From NCBI RefSeq assembly GCF_020387415.1, contig NZ_JAGWCB010000007.1, positions 1-64,000 on the forward strand: a stretch of 64,000 bases of DNA. Direction: 5' to 3'. Below the pieces are notes generated by a model. The model ran no database searches, had not been told where the DNA came from, and worked only from the letters and a program-made list of their open reading frames with translations. Made by a program: the position numbers and the translations under genes. This document shows positions 35,981-42,910 of this stretch, one piece after another (positions within the stretch are counted from its first letter, which is position 1; every line of letters starts with the position of its first letter). This DNA comes from Ideonella benzenivorans (GTDB lineage Bacteria > Pseudomonadota > Gammaproteobacteria > Burkholderiales > Burkholderiaceae_C).

Positions 35981-36742
35981 TCAGGGGTCGAGCCTGGACT
36001 CCGAGGTCTCGGAGATCCGCAGCGTGATGCCCTGCGCGGCCGCCGTCACCAGGCCGGCCAGGTAGTCGCGCCGGAAGGCCTCGAAACGGGCGGCCGGCCC
36101 CACCAGCGTGATGCTGCCCAGCACGCGGTGCTTCTCGTCAAAGATCGGCGCCGCAATGCCCGACTTGCCGGGGTCGAGTTCACCCTCGCTGACGCAGAAG
36201 CCGTCCTTGCGGATGGTGAGCATGGCCTTGGAGAAGCTGCGCCAGTCCTGGCCCAGCTGGCGGGCTGAGCCTTCCTGCGGTGCGTTGTCGTAGATGCGCC
36301 GCAGTTGCCGCGGCAGCAGGTAGGCCAGGATCACCCGCGCCGTCGCGCTGCGGAACAGGTCCATCGGCCGGCCGCGGCCGAAGTTCAGCAGGTCGGGGTC
36401 GGCGCCGGGTTGGTGCAGCACATTGATCACGGTGGCCCCGTACAGCTCGCTGATCAGCACGGACAGGCCGGTGAGGGTGGCCAGCTCGGCCACCGGTTGG
36501 CGGCTGGCCGCCAGCAGCGGGTCGAACTCGGTCATCTGTCGGTCGAGCTCGATCACCCGCGGGCCCAGGGCGTAGCCACGGGGCAGGCGCACCAGCAGGC
36601 CGGCGTCGAGCAGCTCGCGCAGATAGCGGTAGGCACTGGCGGAGGTGTAGCCCAGCTGGGTGCAGATGTGCTCGACCTCGATCACGGGTTGCTCGGGCTT
36701 GAAGAGGTCAAGCACTTTCAGCATGCGGCTCAGGCTGTTCAT
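35981..36742 (-). CDS. IclR-family transcriptional regulator (first copy)
   Basis: A 253-residue regulator. The N-terminal winged HTH (SLSRMLKVLDLFKPEQPVIEVEHICTQLGYTSASAYRYLREL) and C-terminal IclR effector domain (about 75-245, with GKSGIAAPIFDEKHRVLGSITLVG) are complete. It is divergent from the ThDP enzyme gene across 408 bp that contain a TATC-N7-GATA palindrome. It is similar in layout to the second IclR gene at 47543-48295. I infer it controls the 37151-47533 operon and responds to a pathway intermediate. Confidence 0.92.
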   Translation of the reverse strand: MNSLSRMLKVLDLFKPEQPVIEVEHICTQLGYTSASAYRYLRELLDAGLLVRLPRGYALGPRVIELDRQMTEFDPLLAASRQPVAELATLTGLSVLISELYGATVINVLHQPGADPDLLNFGRGRPMDLFRSATARVILAYLLPRQLRRIYDNAPQEGSARQLGQDWRSFSKAMLTIRKDGFCVSEGELDPGKSGIAAPIFDEKHRVLGSITLVGPAARFEAFRRDYLAGLVTAAAQGITLRISETSESRLDP

Positions 36743-37150
36743 GGGACTCGTCGGGGGCGGGCTGCGGGAGAAGGCGCACAGGTTAGCGGATCGGCCCGGG
36801 GGCTGTCGCACCAGGATGGCGCAGCCCTTCGGGTGGGGCTGGGTCGGCGGCAGGGCTTATAGCACATTGATCGCCATTGCGAATTTGAGTTCATCCAATG
36901 GTTGATACCAGTGAACAGTACTTGTCAAATTATCGCTATTCGATAAAACTGCAAACAAGCTTCGATTTGATCTGGATCGTGGCGCGCGGTGCAGACGCAG
37001 TGGTCTGCGCCTTCTCTCCACCTGGCAGAGCCGCTCTGCCAACGGCGCGGATGTGAGACCGATGAGTTGTTCCAAGTTCTGTAGAGGGGGCGGTGTGCAG
37101 ACCGCCCTGGCCCCGGTGTCGGGTGGTATGGCGGTTCAGGAGGCACGGGC
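36743..37150. promoter_or_regulatory. Divergent regulatory region with 17-bp palindrome
   Basis: The region between the IclR gene and the ThDP enzyme operon. Its middle is AT-rich compared with the genes. TTATCGCTATTCGATAA (36930-36946) is a near-perfect palindrome whose inner 15 bases follow a 4-7-4 plan (TATC-GCTATTC-GATA). TCGC-CATT-GCGA (36871-36882) is a second small inverted repeat nearer the regulator. These are candidate IclR operators. Promoter hexamers were not assigned with confidence. Confidence 0.5.
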
Positions 37151-38704
37151 ATGACCGGCGCCGAGCAACTGTTGGCCGCGCTGCATGCGGCGGGGGTGGA
37201 CACCTGCTTTGCCAACCCCGGCACCACCGAGCTGGATGTCGTGCGCGCCTTCGAGGCCGTGCCAGGCCTGCGGCCGGTCATCGGCCTGCAGGAAAACGTC
37301 TGCACCGGCGGGGCCGATGGCTATGCCCGCATGCTGGGGCGGCCGGCCGCCACGCTGCTGCACCTGGGGCCGGGCTTTGCCAATGGCATTGCCAACCTGC
37401 ACAACGCGCGGCGCGCCCATTCCCCCATCGTCAACATCATCGGGGACCACACCAGCTGGCACCTGCCCTTTGATGCGCCCCTGACCTCGGACATCGAATC
37501 GCTGGCCCGCCCGGTCTCCGGTTGGGTGCACCGCATCACCAGCCCGGCCGAGACGGCGGCGGTTGGCGCCGAGGCGGTGCGGCAGAGCCATGCGCGGGGC
37601 GGGCAGTCCGCCACGCTGATCTTCCCGGCCGATCACCAGGCCGACCCGGTGCCGGTGGAGGGCGCGGTGGCGCTGCCCCAGGGGGCGGCGGACGGCCTGC
37701 CCAACGATGGTGACGACGTCGCCACCGCGCTGGCCCGGCTCAGCCAGGCCCGGCGCATCGTCTTTCTGCTGGGCGGCGGGGACGAGCTGAGCGGTCTGGG
37801 CGCACGGGCCCAGTGCGCGGTGGCCCGTCTGTGCCAGGTGCTGCCGGCCACGGCCTATGCCGAAACCTTCCCCTCCCGATCGGAACGCGGTCAGGGCCTG
37901 CCGGCCTACGACCGTCTGCCGTACTTCCCCGAGCCGGCCCGCGCCGTGCTGGACCCGGCGGACCTGGTGGTGCTGGTCGGTGCCCCGGTGCCCATCACCT
38001 ACTTCGGTTATGTGGGCCATCCGAGCCAGCTGGTGCAGGACGACCGCCTGCTGGTGCTGAGCCGGCCTGGCGAGGCGGTGGCCGAGCGCCTGGAGCATCT
38101 GGCCGAGATCCTCCAGGCCCCGCCCTATGCGCCGACGGTGCTGCCGCTGCCCGAGGCCCCCACCGGCGCCCTGACCCCGGCGGCCGTGGGCAGGGTGCTG
38201 ACCGCGGCGCTGCCTGAGCATGCCATCGTCTCGGTCGAAGGCGGCACCTGTGGCTATCCCTTCTATGCGGTGTCGGCAGCGGCCAAGGTGCACACCACCC
38301 TGACCAACACCGGCGGCGCCATCGGGCAGGGCCTGCCCGTGGCGATGGGGGCGGCCATCGCCTGTCCCGACCGGCCGGTGCTGGCGCTGCTGTCGGACGG
38401 CAGCACCCAGTACACGATCCAGACGCTGTGGTCGCTGGCGCACGAGAAGCTCAACGTGGTGGTGCTGATCACGGCCAACCACCAGTACGCGATCCTGCGC
38501 AACGAGCTGCGCCGCAACGGCGCGCCGCTCAGCGCGCAGGCGGCCCACCTGACCGACCTGGGCAGCCCGGCCATCGACTGGGTGGGCCTGGCGCAGGCCT
38601 ATGGCGTGCCGGCCAGCCGCTCCACCACCGCCGAGGAACTGGCGGCACAGCTGGCCCACGCGCTGGACCAGCCCGGTCCCTTCCTGATCGAGATGGCGCT
38701 CTGA
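37151..38704 (+). CDS. ThDP-dependent enzyme, benzoylformate decarboxylase/acetolactate synthase-like
   Basis: A 517-residue ThDP enzyme. The cofactor-activating Glu is in GLQENVCTGGADGYA (about residue 48). RRAHSPIVNIIG aligns with the segment that holds catalytic His70 of benzoylformate decarboxylase. The Mg/ThDP motif reads SDGSTQY...ITANHQY, that is SDG...AN instead of GDG...NN. It probably decarboxylates a 2-oxo acid to an aldehyde or joins it to an acceptor; acetolactate synthase itself is unlikely in this setting. First gene of the catabolic operon, with SD AGGAGG 10 bp before ATG. Confidence 0.82.
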   Translation: MTGAEQLLAALHAAGVDTCFANPGTTELDVVRAFEAVPGLRPVIGLQENVCTGGADGYARMLGRPAATLLHLGPGFANGIANLHNARRAHSPIVNIIGDHTSWHLPFDAPLTSDIESLARPVSGWVHRITSPAETAAVGAEAVRQSHARGGQSATLIFPADHQADPVPVEGAVALPQGAADGLPNDGDDVATALARLSQARRIVFLLGGGDELSGLGARAQCAVARLCQVLPATAYAETFPSRSERGQGLPAYDRLPYFPEPARAVLDPADLVVLVGAPVPITYFGYVGHPSQLVQDDRLLVLSRPGEAVAERLEHLAEILQAPPYAPTVLPLPEAPTGALTPAAVGRVLTAALPEHAIVSVEGGTCGYPFYAVSAAAKVHTTLTNTGGAIGQGLPVAMGAAIACPDRPVLALLSDGSTQYTIQTLWSLAHEKLNVVVLITANHQYAILRNELRRNGAPLSAQAAHLTDLGSPAIDWVGLAQAYGVPASRSTTAEELAAQLAHALDQPGPFLIEMAL

Positions 38705-38771
38705 GGCGCCCCCGAACCCCAACGCAATCACCCGGGGGCGGCCCAGGCCTGGCCCCCACAGGAGCACACAC

Positions 38772-39566
38772 ATGGATCTGAAACTCAAGGGCAAGGTGGC
38801 CGTCGTCACCGGTGGCAGTCTGGGCATCGGCCGGGCCGTGACGGAGGCGTTCGCCGCCGAAGGCGTGCGCGTGGCCATCGTTTCGCGCAGCCGCGCCAAG
38901 CTCGAAGAAGTGGCCGCGGAAATCTCCGCCCAGTACGGTGTCGAAGTCTTCGCCGCGCCGGCCGACGTGAGCAACACCGAGCAGGTCAACGCGATGATGG
39001 ACCAGGTGGCGGCCCACTTCGGCCGCATCGACATCCTGGTCAACGGCGCGGCCCACCCGGGCGGTCTGGTGCGCTCGGAGATTGAGAAGGCCGACCCCGA
39101 GGGCCTGCTCGAGGACATCAACATCAAGGTGGTGGGCTACATGCGCTGCGCCAAGGCCGCCTCGGCCCACATGCGCAAGAACGGCTTTGGCCGCATCGTC
39201 AACATCGGTGGCCTGACCGGCCGCGGCAGCAAGCAGCTCTCGGGTCTGCGCAACGTGGCCATCTGCCACATGACCAAGACCTTGTCCGACCAGCTGGGCC
39301 CGCAGGGCATCACCGTCAACGTGATCCACCCCGGTGTGGTCGAGACCCCGCACATCCACGAGCTCTACGAGAAGGAAGCCAAGCTGCAAGGCCTCACAGC
39401 CGAGCAGGTCGAGGCCAACTACGCCAAGGCCACGCCGATCCGGCGCGTGCTGCAGCCCAGCGAGATCGCCGACGTGGTGCTGTTCCTGGCCTCCGAGCGG
39501 GCCGGCGCGATCACCGGTGAGTCCATCGGTGTGGATGGCGGCATCACCCGCGGCATCTTCCTTTGA
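38772..39566 (+). CDS. SDR-family protein with altered active site
   Basis: A 264-residue Rossmann protein of the short-chain dehydrogenase/reductase family. The nucleotide motif TGGSLGIG (13-20), the NGAA strand (91-94) and the PG motif (VNVIHPGVVETP) are standard. The catalytic positions are not: the usual Ser is replaced in NIGGLTG (144-150), and YxxxK is absent, with SGLRN (157-161) at the expected place and no Tyr between residues 124 and 198. It may bind NAD(P) without classic reduction chemistry, or use other residues. SD AGGAG before ATG. Part of the operon starting at 37151. Confidence 0.85.
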   Translation: MDLKLKGKVAVVTGGSLGIGRAVTEAFAAEGVRVAIVSRSRAKLEEVAAEISAQYGVEVFAAPADVSNTEQVNAMMDQVAAHFGRIDILVNGAAHPGGLVRSEIEKADPEGLLEDINIKVVGYMRCAKAASAHMRKNGFGRIVNIGGLTGRGSKQLSGLRNVAICHMTKTLSDQLGPQGITVNVIHPGVVETPHIHELYEKEAKLQGLTAEQVEANYAKATPIRRVLQPSEIADVVLFLASERAGAITGESIGVDGGITRGIFL

Positions 39567-39583
39567 GCACAGGAGCAAGCACC

Positions 39584-40621
39584 ATGAAGGGAACCATCCT
39601 GGTGGGAACGGCCGGCCAAGGCATTCTGCGCAGCGTGGACGACGGCGCCTCCTGGCACCGCCTGGGCCTGAAGGAAGCCATCGAGTTCGACGGCGTCGTG
39701 CGGGCCATCGCGGTCGATCCGGCCCACCCCGAGCGCGTGCTGGCCGGAGCCGATGCCGGCCTGTGCCTGAGCGAGGACGGCGGTGCGCACTTCCGCCGCG
39801 TCGAGTCGCCGATGAACGGGCTCACGGTGTGGGCCATCGCCTTCCACCCCGCCAACCCGAAGCTGGTGTTTGCCGGCACCGGGGCGCCGTCGCGGGCCCG
39901 CATGTACCGCTCCCAGGACGGCGGCGAGACCTGGCAGGCGCTGGGCGTGGAACTGCCCGAGTTCTGCCAGGGGGTGAACCGCCCGCGCATCCTCACCATC
40001 GCCGGCCACCCCGACAAGGCCGAGGAGGCCTGGTTCGGGGTCGAAGAGGGCGGTGCCTGGCGCACCGCCGATGCGGGCGAGCACTGGACCCGCGTGGACA
40101 CGCCCGAGTGCCCGATCAACAACTCCGACATCCACGCCATCGCGGTGCTGCCGGCCCTGGGCGAGCAAGCCGTCAAGCATGTGGTGCTGACCGTCAACTC
40201 GGTGTACGACACCAGCGACGACGGCAAGACCTGGCAGGGCAAGGCCTCGAAGGAGCGCTTTGACGGCATGTACTACACCCGCACCGTGCATGTGGTGGAT
40301 GCGGCGGGCAGCACGCTGCTGCTGGCCATTGGCGACGGCACACCGGGCACGCGCACTCAGATCTACCGCTCCACCGACCGGGGCGTGAACTGGACACCCG
40401 CGCTGCTGCACACCCGTCCCAACTCCACCGTCTGGGCCTTCGGCTCCCATGCGGCCGACCCGCAGCTGATCTTCGCCGGCACCAAGTACGGCGACCTGCT
40501 GCGCTCGATGGATGGCGGCGCGAGCTGGTTCAAGGACTGGCGCGAGTTCAGCGAGATCACCGCCGTGGCCTGGACGCCCTTCGTGGCGCCGGTCAAGGCC
40601 CATCCCCAATCCATCAACTGA
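39584..40621 (+). CDS. Cytoplasmic seven-Asp-box beta-propeller protein (copy A)
   Basis: A 345-residue protein containing seven Asp-box (BNR) motifs spaced through the chain: SVDDGASW, SEDGGAHF, SQDGGETW, TADAGEHW, TSDDGKTW, STDRGVNW and SMDGGASW. This indicates a seven-bladed propeller like the sialidase/GH74/VPS10 fold. No signal peptide, so it is cytoplasmic, and no sialidase Arg triad is evident. Related propellers bind or hydrolyse sugars, but here the neighbours are aromatic-catabolism enzymes; it may be a lactonase-like enzyme or a scaffold. SD AGGAG precedes ATG 39584. A paralogue lies at 58351. Confidence 0.8.
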   Translation: MKGTILVGTAGQGILRSVDDGASWHRLGLKEAIEFDGVVRAIAVDPAHPERVLAGADAGLCLSEDGGAHFRRVESPMNGLTVWAIAFHPANPKLVFAGTGAPSRARMYRSQDGGETWQALGVELPEFCQGVNRPRILTIAGHPDKAEEAWFGVEEGGAWRTADAGEHWTRVDTPECPINNSDIHAIAVLPALGEQAVKHVVLTVNSVYDTSDDGKTWQGKASKERFDGMYYTRTVHVVDAAGSTLLLAIGDGTPGTRTQIYRSTDRGVNWTPALLHTRPNSTVWAFGSHAADPQLIFAGTKYGDLLRSMDGGASWFKDWREFSEITAVAWTPFVAPVKAHPQSIN

Positions 40622-40634
40622 GGCACGCGCGGCC

Positions 40635-41120
40635 ATGAGTACCTCCACCGAGCCCAAGCTCAAGGTCCGTCGGACCCACCTGTCGCTCTTCGTCAAGGAC
40701 CCCGTGGCCAGTGCGGCCTGGTACGCCGACGTGCTGGGCATGAAGGAAACCGCCCGCGGACCCCAGTGGGTGATGATGTCCTTCGGTCCCAAGCACCATG
40801 ACATCGCCCTGATCCAGGCTGAGATCCCCGCCGGCACCGAGGTGCTGCGCGGGCCGATCAACATGCAGCACTACGGCCTGGAGATCGATGGGGACATGAC
40901 CGAGCTGCGGCGTCTCTACGGCATGTTGCTGAAGAAGAACGTCCCCATCGTCAAGACCACCGACCACCTGGTGGGCGTGGGCGTGTATTTCACCGATCCG
41001 GACGGGCACCGCCTCGAGTTCTTCTGCGAGGTCATGCACGACGACGCGCAGGCCCAGCGGGCCTTCGGCGAACACCATGGTCCCAGCGATCCGATCACGC
41101 TGGAACCCATTTTTGAATGA
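40635..41120 (+). CDS. VOC-family protein, single-module extradiol-dioxygenase-like (copy A)
   Basis: A 161-residue protein with one vicinal-oxygen-chelate module pair. Candidate metal ligands are His15 (RRTHLSLF), His79 (MQHYGLEI) and Glu128 (HRLEFF). Their spacing (64 and 49 residues) is close to that of the His146/His210/Glu260 iron site of BphC-type extradiol dioxygenases (64 and 50). It may therefore cleave a hydroxylated ring, or act as an isomerase or glyoxalase-like enzyme. It lies between the propeller and AA_synth genes; its paralogue at 59403 has the same neighbour on its 5' side. Confidence 0.82.
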   Translation: MSTSTEPKLKVRRTHLSLFVKDPVASAAWYADVLGMKETARGPQWVMMSFGPKHHDIALIQAEIPAGTEVLRGPINMQHYGLEIDGDMTELRRLYGMLLKKNVPIVKTTDHLVGVGVYFTDPDGHRLEFFCEVMHDDAQAQRAFGEHHGPSDPITLEPIFE

Positions 41121-41131
41121 ACGAGCACACC

Positions 41132-41734
41132 ATGAAATCTCCGAACTTCGGCATCTACCACATCCGCAAGTGGTTCCAGTACATCGAGGACACCCAGGCC
41201 ACCGAGAGCGGCCAGCCGGCGGACGGCCTGCCCTTGCGCAAGTACGTGATCGCCGCCTGCATCCACAACCCCTACGCGGGACGCTATGTGGAGGACCTGA
41301 GCGTCTGGATCGAAGGCTCGCCCGAACTGGGGCATGAGTTCGGCCGTCGCATCCAGGAACTGTCGGCCGGGCGCGAGATCCAGAGCTATGGCAAGGCCAT
41401 CCTGGTCGGTGTGGATGGCGACTACGAGCATGGCAATGCCCTGCTGACCAACCCGGCGGCCAACCCGGTGCGCGACGCCCTGGGCGGTGGCAAGGCCTGG
41501 GTGCCCTCGACCGGCAAGCGCGGCGGCCCGGGCACCATCCTGGACATTCCGCTGGCCCACAAGGATGCGCTCTACGTGCGCTCCCACTACGACACGATCA
41601 GCGTCAGCTTCAACGACGCGCCCTCGCGCGACGAGGTGCTGATCTGCTGGGCCTTCGCCACCCGCGGCCGTCTGAATGCGCGCCTGGGCGGCATCAAGGC
41701 CTCCGAGATCAAAGGCGAGAACGGCCTGGTGTGA
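41132..41734 (+). CDS. AA_synth/DUF1185 family protein
   Basis: A 200-residue protein of the 'amino acid synthesis' family, recognised from IRKWFQYIEDT at the start, NPYAGRYVEDLS, ESYGK-like QSYGKAILVG, ALGGGKAWVPS and KRGGPGTILDIPLAHKD. The biochemical role of the family is not established despite its name; members occur in catabolic operons. Start ATG 41132 has a GAGCACACC leader like its neighbours and matches the family N-terminus. ATG 41117, which overlaps the previous stop as ATGA, is an alternative. Confidence 0.8.
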   Translation: MKSPNFGIYHIRKWFQYIEDTQATESGQPADGLPLRKYVIAACIHNPYAGRYVEDLSVWIEGSPELGHEFGRRIQELSAGREIQSYGKAILVGVDGDYEHGNALLTNPAANPVRDALGGGKAWVPSTGKRGGPGTILDIPLAHKDALYVRSHYDTISVSFNDAPSRDEVLICWAFATRGRLNARLGGIKASEIKGENGLV

Positions 41735-41736
41735 GC

Positions 41737-42585
41737 ATGACGATGGAGCGCAGTTCCTTTCAGTTCACCGTGGCCGGGCTGTCGCTCCACGTCACCGCGT
41801 GGGGCCCGGCCCAGGGGCGGCCCCTGCTGGCCCTGCATGGCATCCGTGGCTTTGGCGAGACCTTTGCCGGCCTGGCCCAGGCGCTGCAGCCCGAGTTCCG
41901 GGTCTGTGCGCTGGACCAGCGGGGCCGGGGGGCCTCCCAATGGGACCCGGCCCACGAGTACTACACCGACCGCTATGTGGCCGACCTGCTGGCCGTGGCC
42001 GATGCGATGGGCCTGCAGCGCTTTGACCTGCTGGGGCACTCGATGGGGGGCATCAACGCCATCGTCTTCGCATCGCAACACCCGGAGCGGGTGGGGCGCC
42101 TGGTGATCGAGGACGCTGGCCCGGGGGCCTTCGAGCACAGCCCCGGGGCCACCCGCATCCGGCGCGAGATGGCGTCCACGCCGGACCGCTTCGCCAGTTG
42201 GGACGCCGCCAGCGCCTTCATGCGGGCCCAGCGCCCCAGCGTCACCGAGGAAGCCCGCCAGCAGCGCCTGCACAGCATGCTCAAGCCGCTGGACGACGGC
42301 AGCTTCACCTGGCGCTACGACCATGTGGGCATTGCCGCCACCCGCCTGAACCCGGACCCGGCCCGCGTCGTGGACCTGCGCCCGCATGTGGCGGCCCTGC
42401 GCTGCCCGACGCTGGTGGTGCGCGGTGGGCGCTCCGACTACCTGCAAGCCGAGATGGCCGCCGAGATGCGCGCGCTCAACCCGCGCCTGCGCGAGACCGT
42501 GATCCCCGACGCCGGGCACTACGTGCACGACGACCAACCCGCCCTGTTCAACGCACAGGTGCGTGCCTTTCTGCTGGAAGCATGA
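41737..42585 (+). CDS. Alpha/beta hydrolase (MhpC-like fold)
   Basis: A 282-residue hydrolase. Oxyanion segment LHGIRGFGETF, nucleophile elbow GHSMGG (Ser102) and catalytic His261 (DAGHYVHDD) are intact, with the acid probably in the VVRGGRSDYL segment. In meta-cleavage pathways such enzymes split ring-fission products; that role fits the adjacent monooxygenase and VOC genes but is not proven. Starts at 41731 (GTG overlapping the preceding TGA), 41737 and 41743 are all in frame. Its stop overlaps the next start. Confidence 0.87.
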   Translation: MTMERSSFQFTVAGLSLHVTAWGPAQGRPLLALHGIRGFGETFAGLAQALQPEFRVCALDQRGRGASQWDPAHEYYTDRYVADLLAVADAMGLQRFDLLGHSMGGINAIVFASQHPERVGRLVIEDAGPGAFEHSPGATRIRREMASTPDRFASWDAASAFMRAQRPSVTEEARQQRLHSMLKPLDDGSFTWRYDHVGIAATRLNPDPARVVDLRPHVAALRCPTLVVRGGRSDYLQAEMAAEMRALNPRLRETVIPDAGHYVHDDQPALFNAQVRAFLLEA

Positions 42586-42884
42586 CCATGATGATCGAGA
42601 TGAGAACCTACACCCTGGTGCCCGGGGGGGTGAGGGAGTACCTGCGGATCTACAACGAGACCGGCCGCAGCGTGCAGCTGGAGATCCTGGGTCAGCTGGT
42701 GAGCCTGATGACCCCGGAGACGGGTGAGCTCAACCAGCTGGTCTTTCTCTGGGCCTTTCCCAGCTTCGAGGCCCGGCGCGAGCGCCGCGCCCGTCTGATG
42801 GCCGACCCCCGCTTCACGGAATTCCGCAAGTCCGTCCGTCACCTGCTGGTGAGCCAGGAGAACCGGCTGCTCAACGAAGTCTGA
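42582..42884 (+). CDS. NIPSNAP-family protein
   Basis: A 100-residue alpha/beta-barrel-type protein starting MTMMIEMRTYTLVPGGVREYLRIYNETG, the NIPSNAP signature, with LNQLVFLWAFPSFEARRERRARLMADPRF in the second half. ATG overlaps the hydrolase stop (ATGA), so it is translationally coupled. Small ferredoxin-like folds of this family are frequent in aromatic-degradation operons, where they may act as enzymes or chaperones; the function is unknown. Confidence 0.82.
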   Translation: MTMMIEMRTYTLVPGGVREYLRIYNETGRSVQLEILGQLVSLMTPETGELNQLVFLWAFPSFEARRERRARLMADPRFTEFRKSVRHLLVSQENRLLNEV

Positions 42885-42910
42885 GCCCGCACGCAGCAAG
42901 GCACACAAAC

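Noticed and set aside
37151-38704. Acetolactate synthase for branched-chain amino acid synthesis
   Set aside because: No small regulatory subunit gene, a benzoylformate-decarboxylase-type His segment, and an entirely catabolic operon argue against it.
39584-40621. Secreted sialidase
   Set aside because: Asp-boxes alone do not make a sialidase; there is no signal peptide and no evident Arg triad or catalytic Tyr/Glu arrangement.
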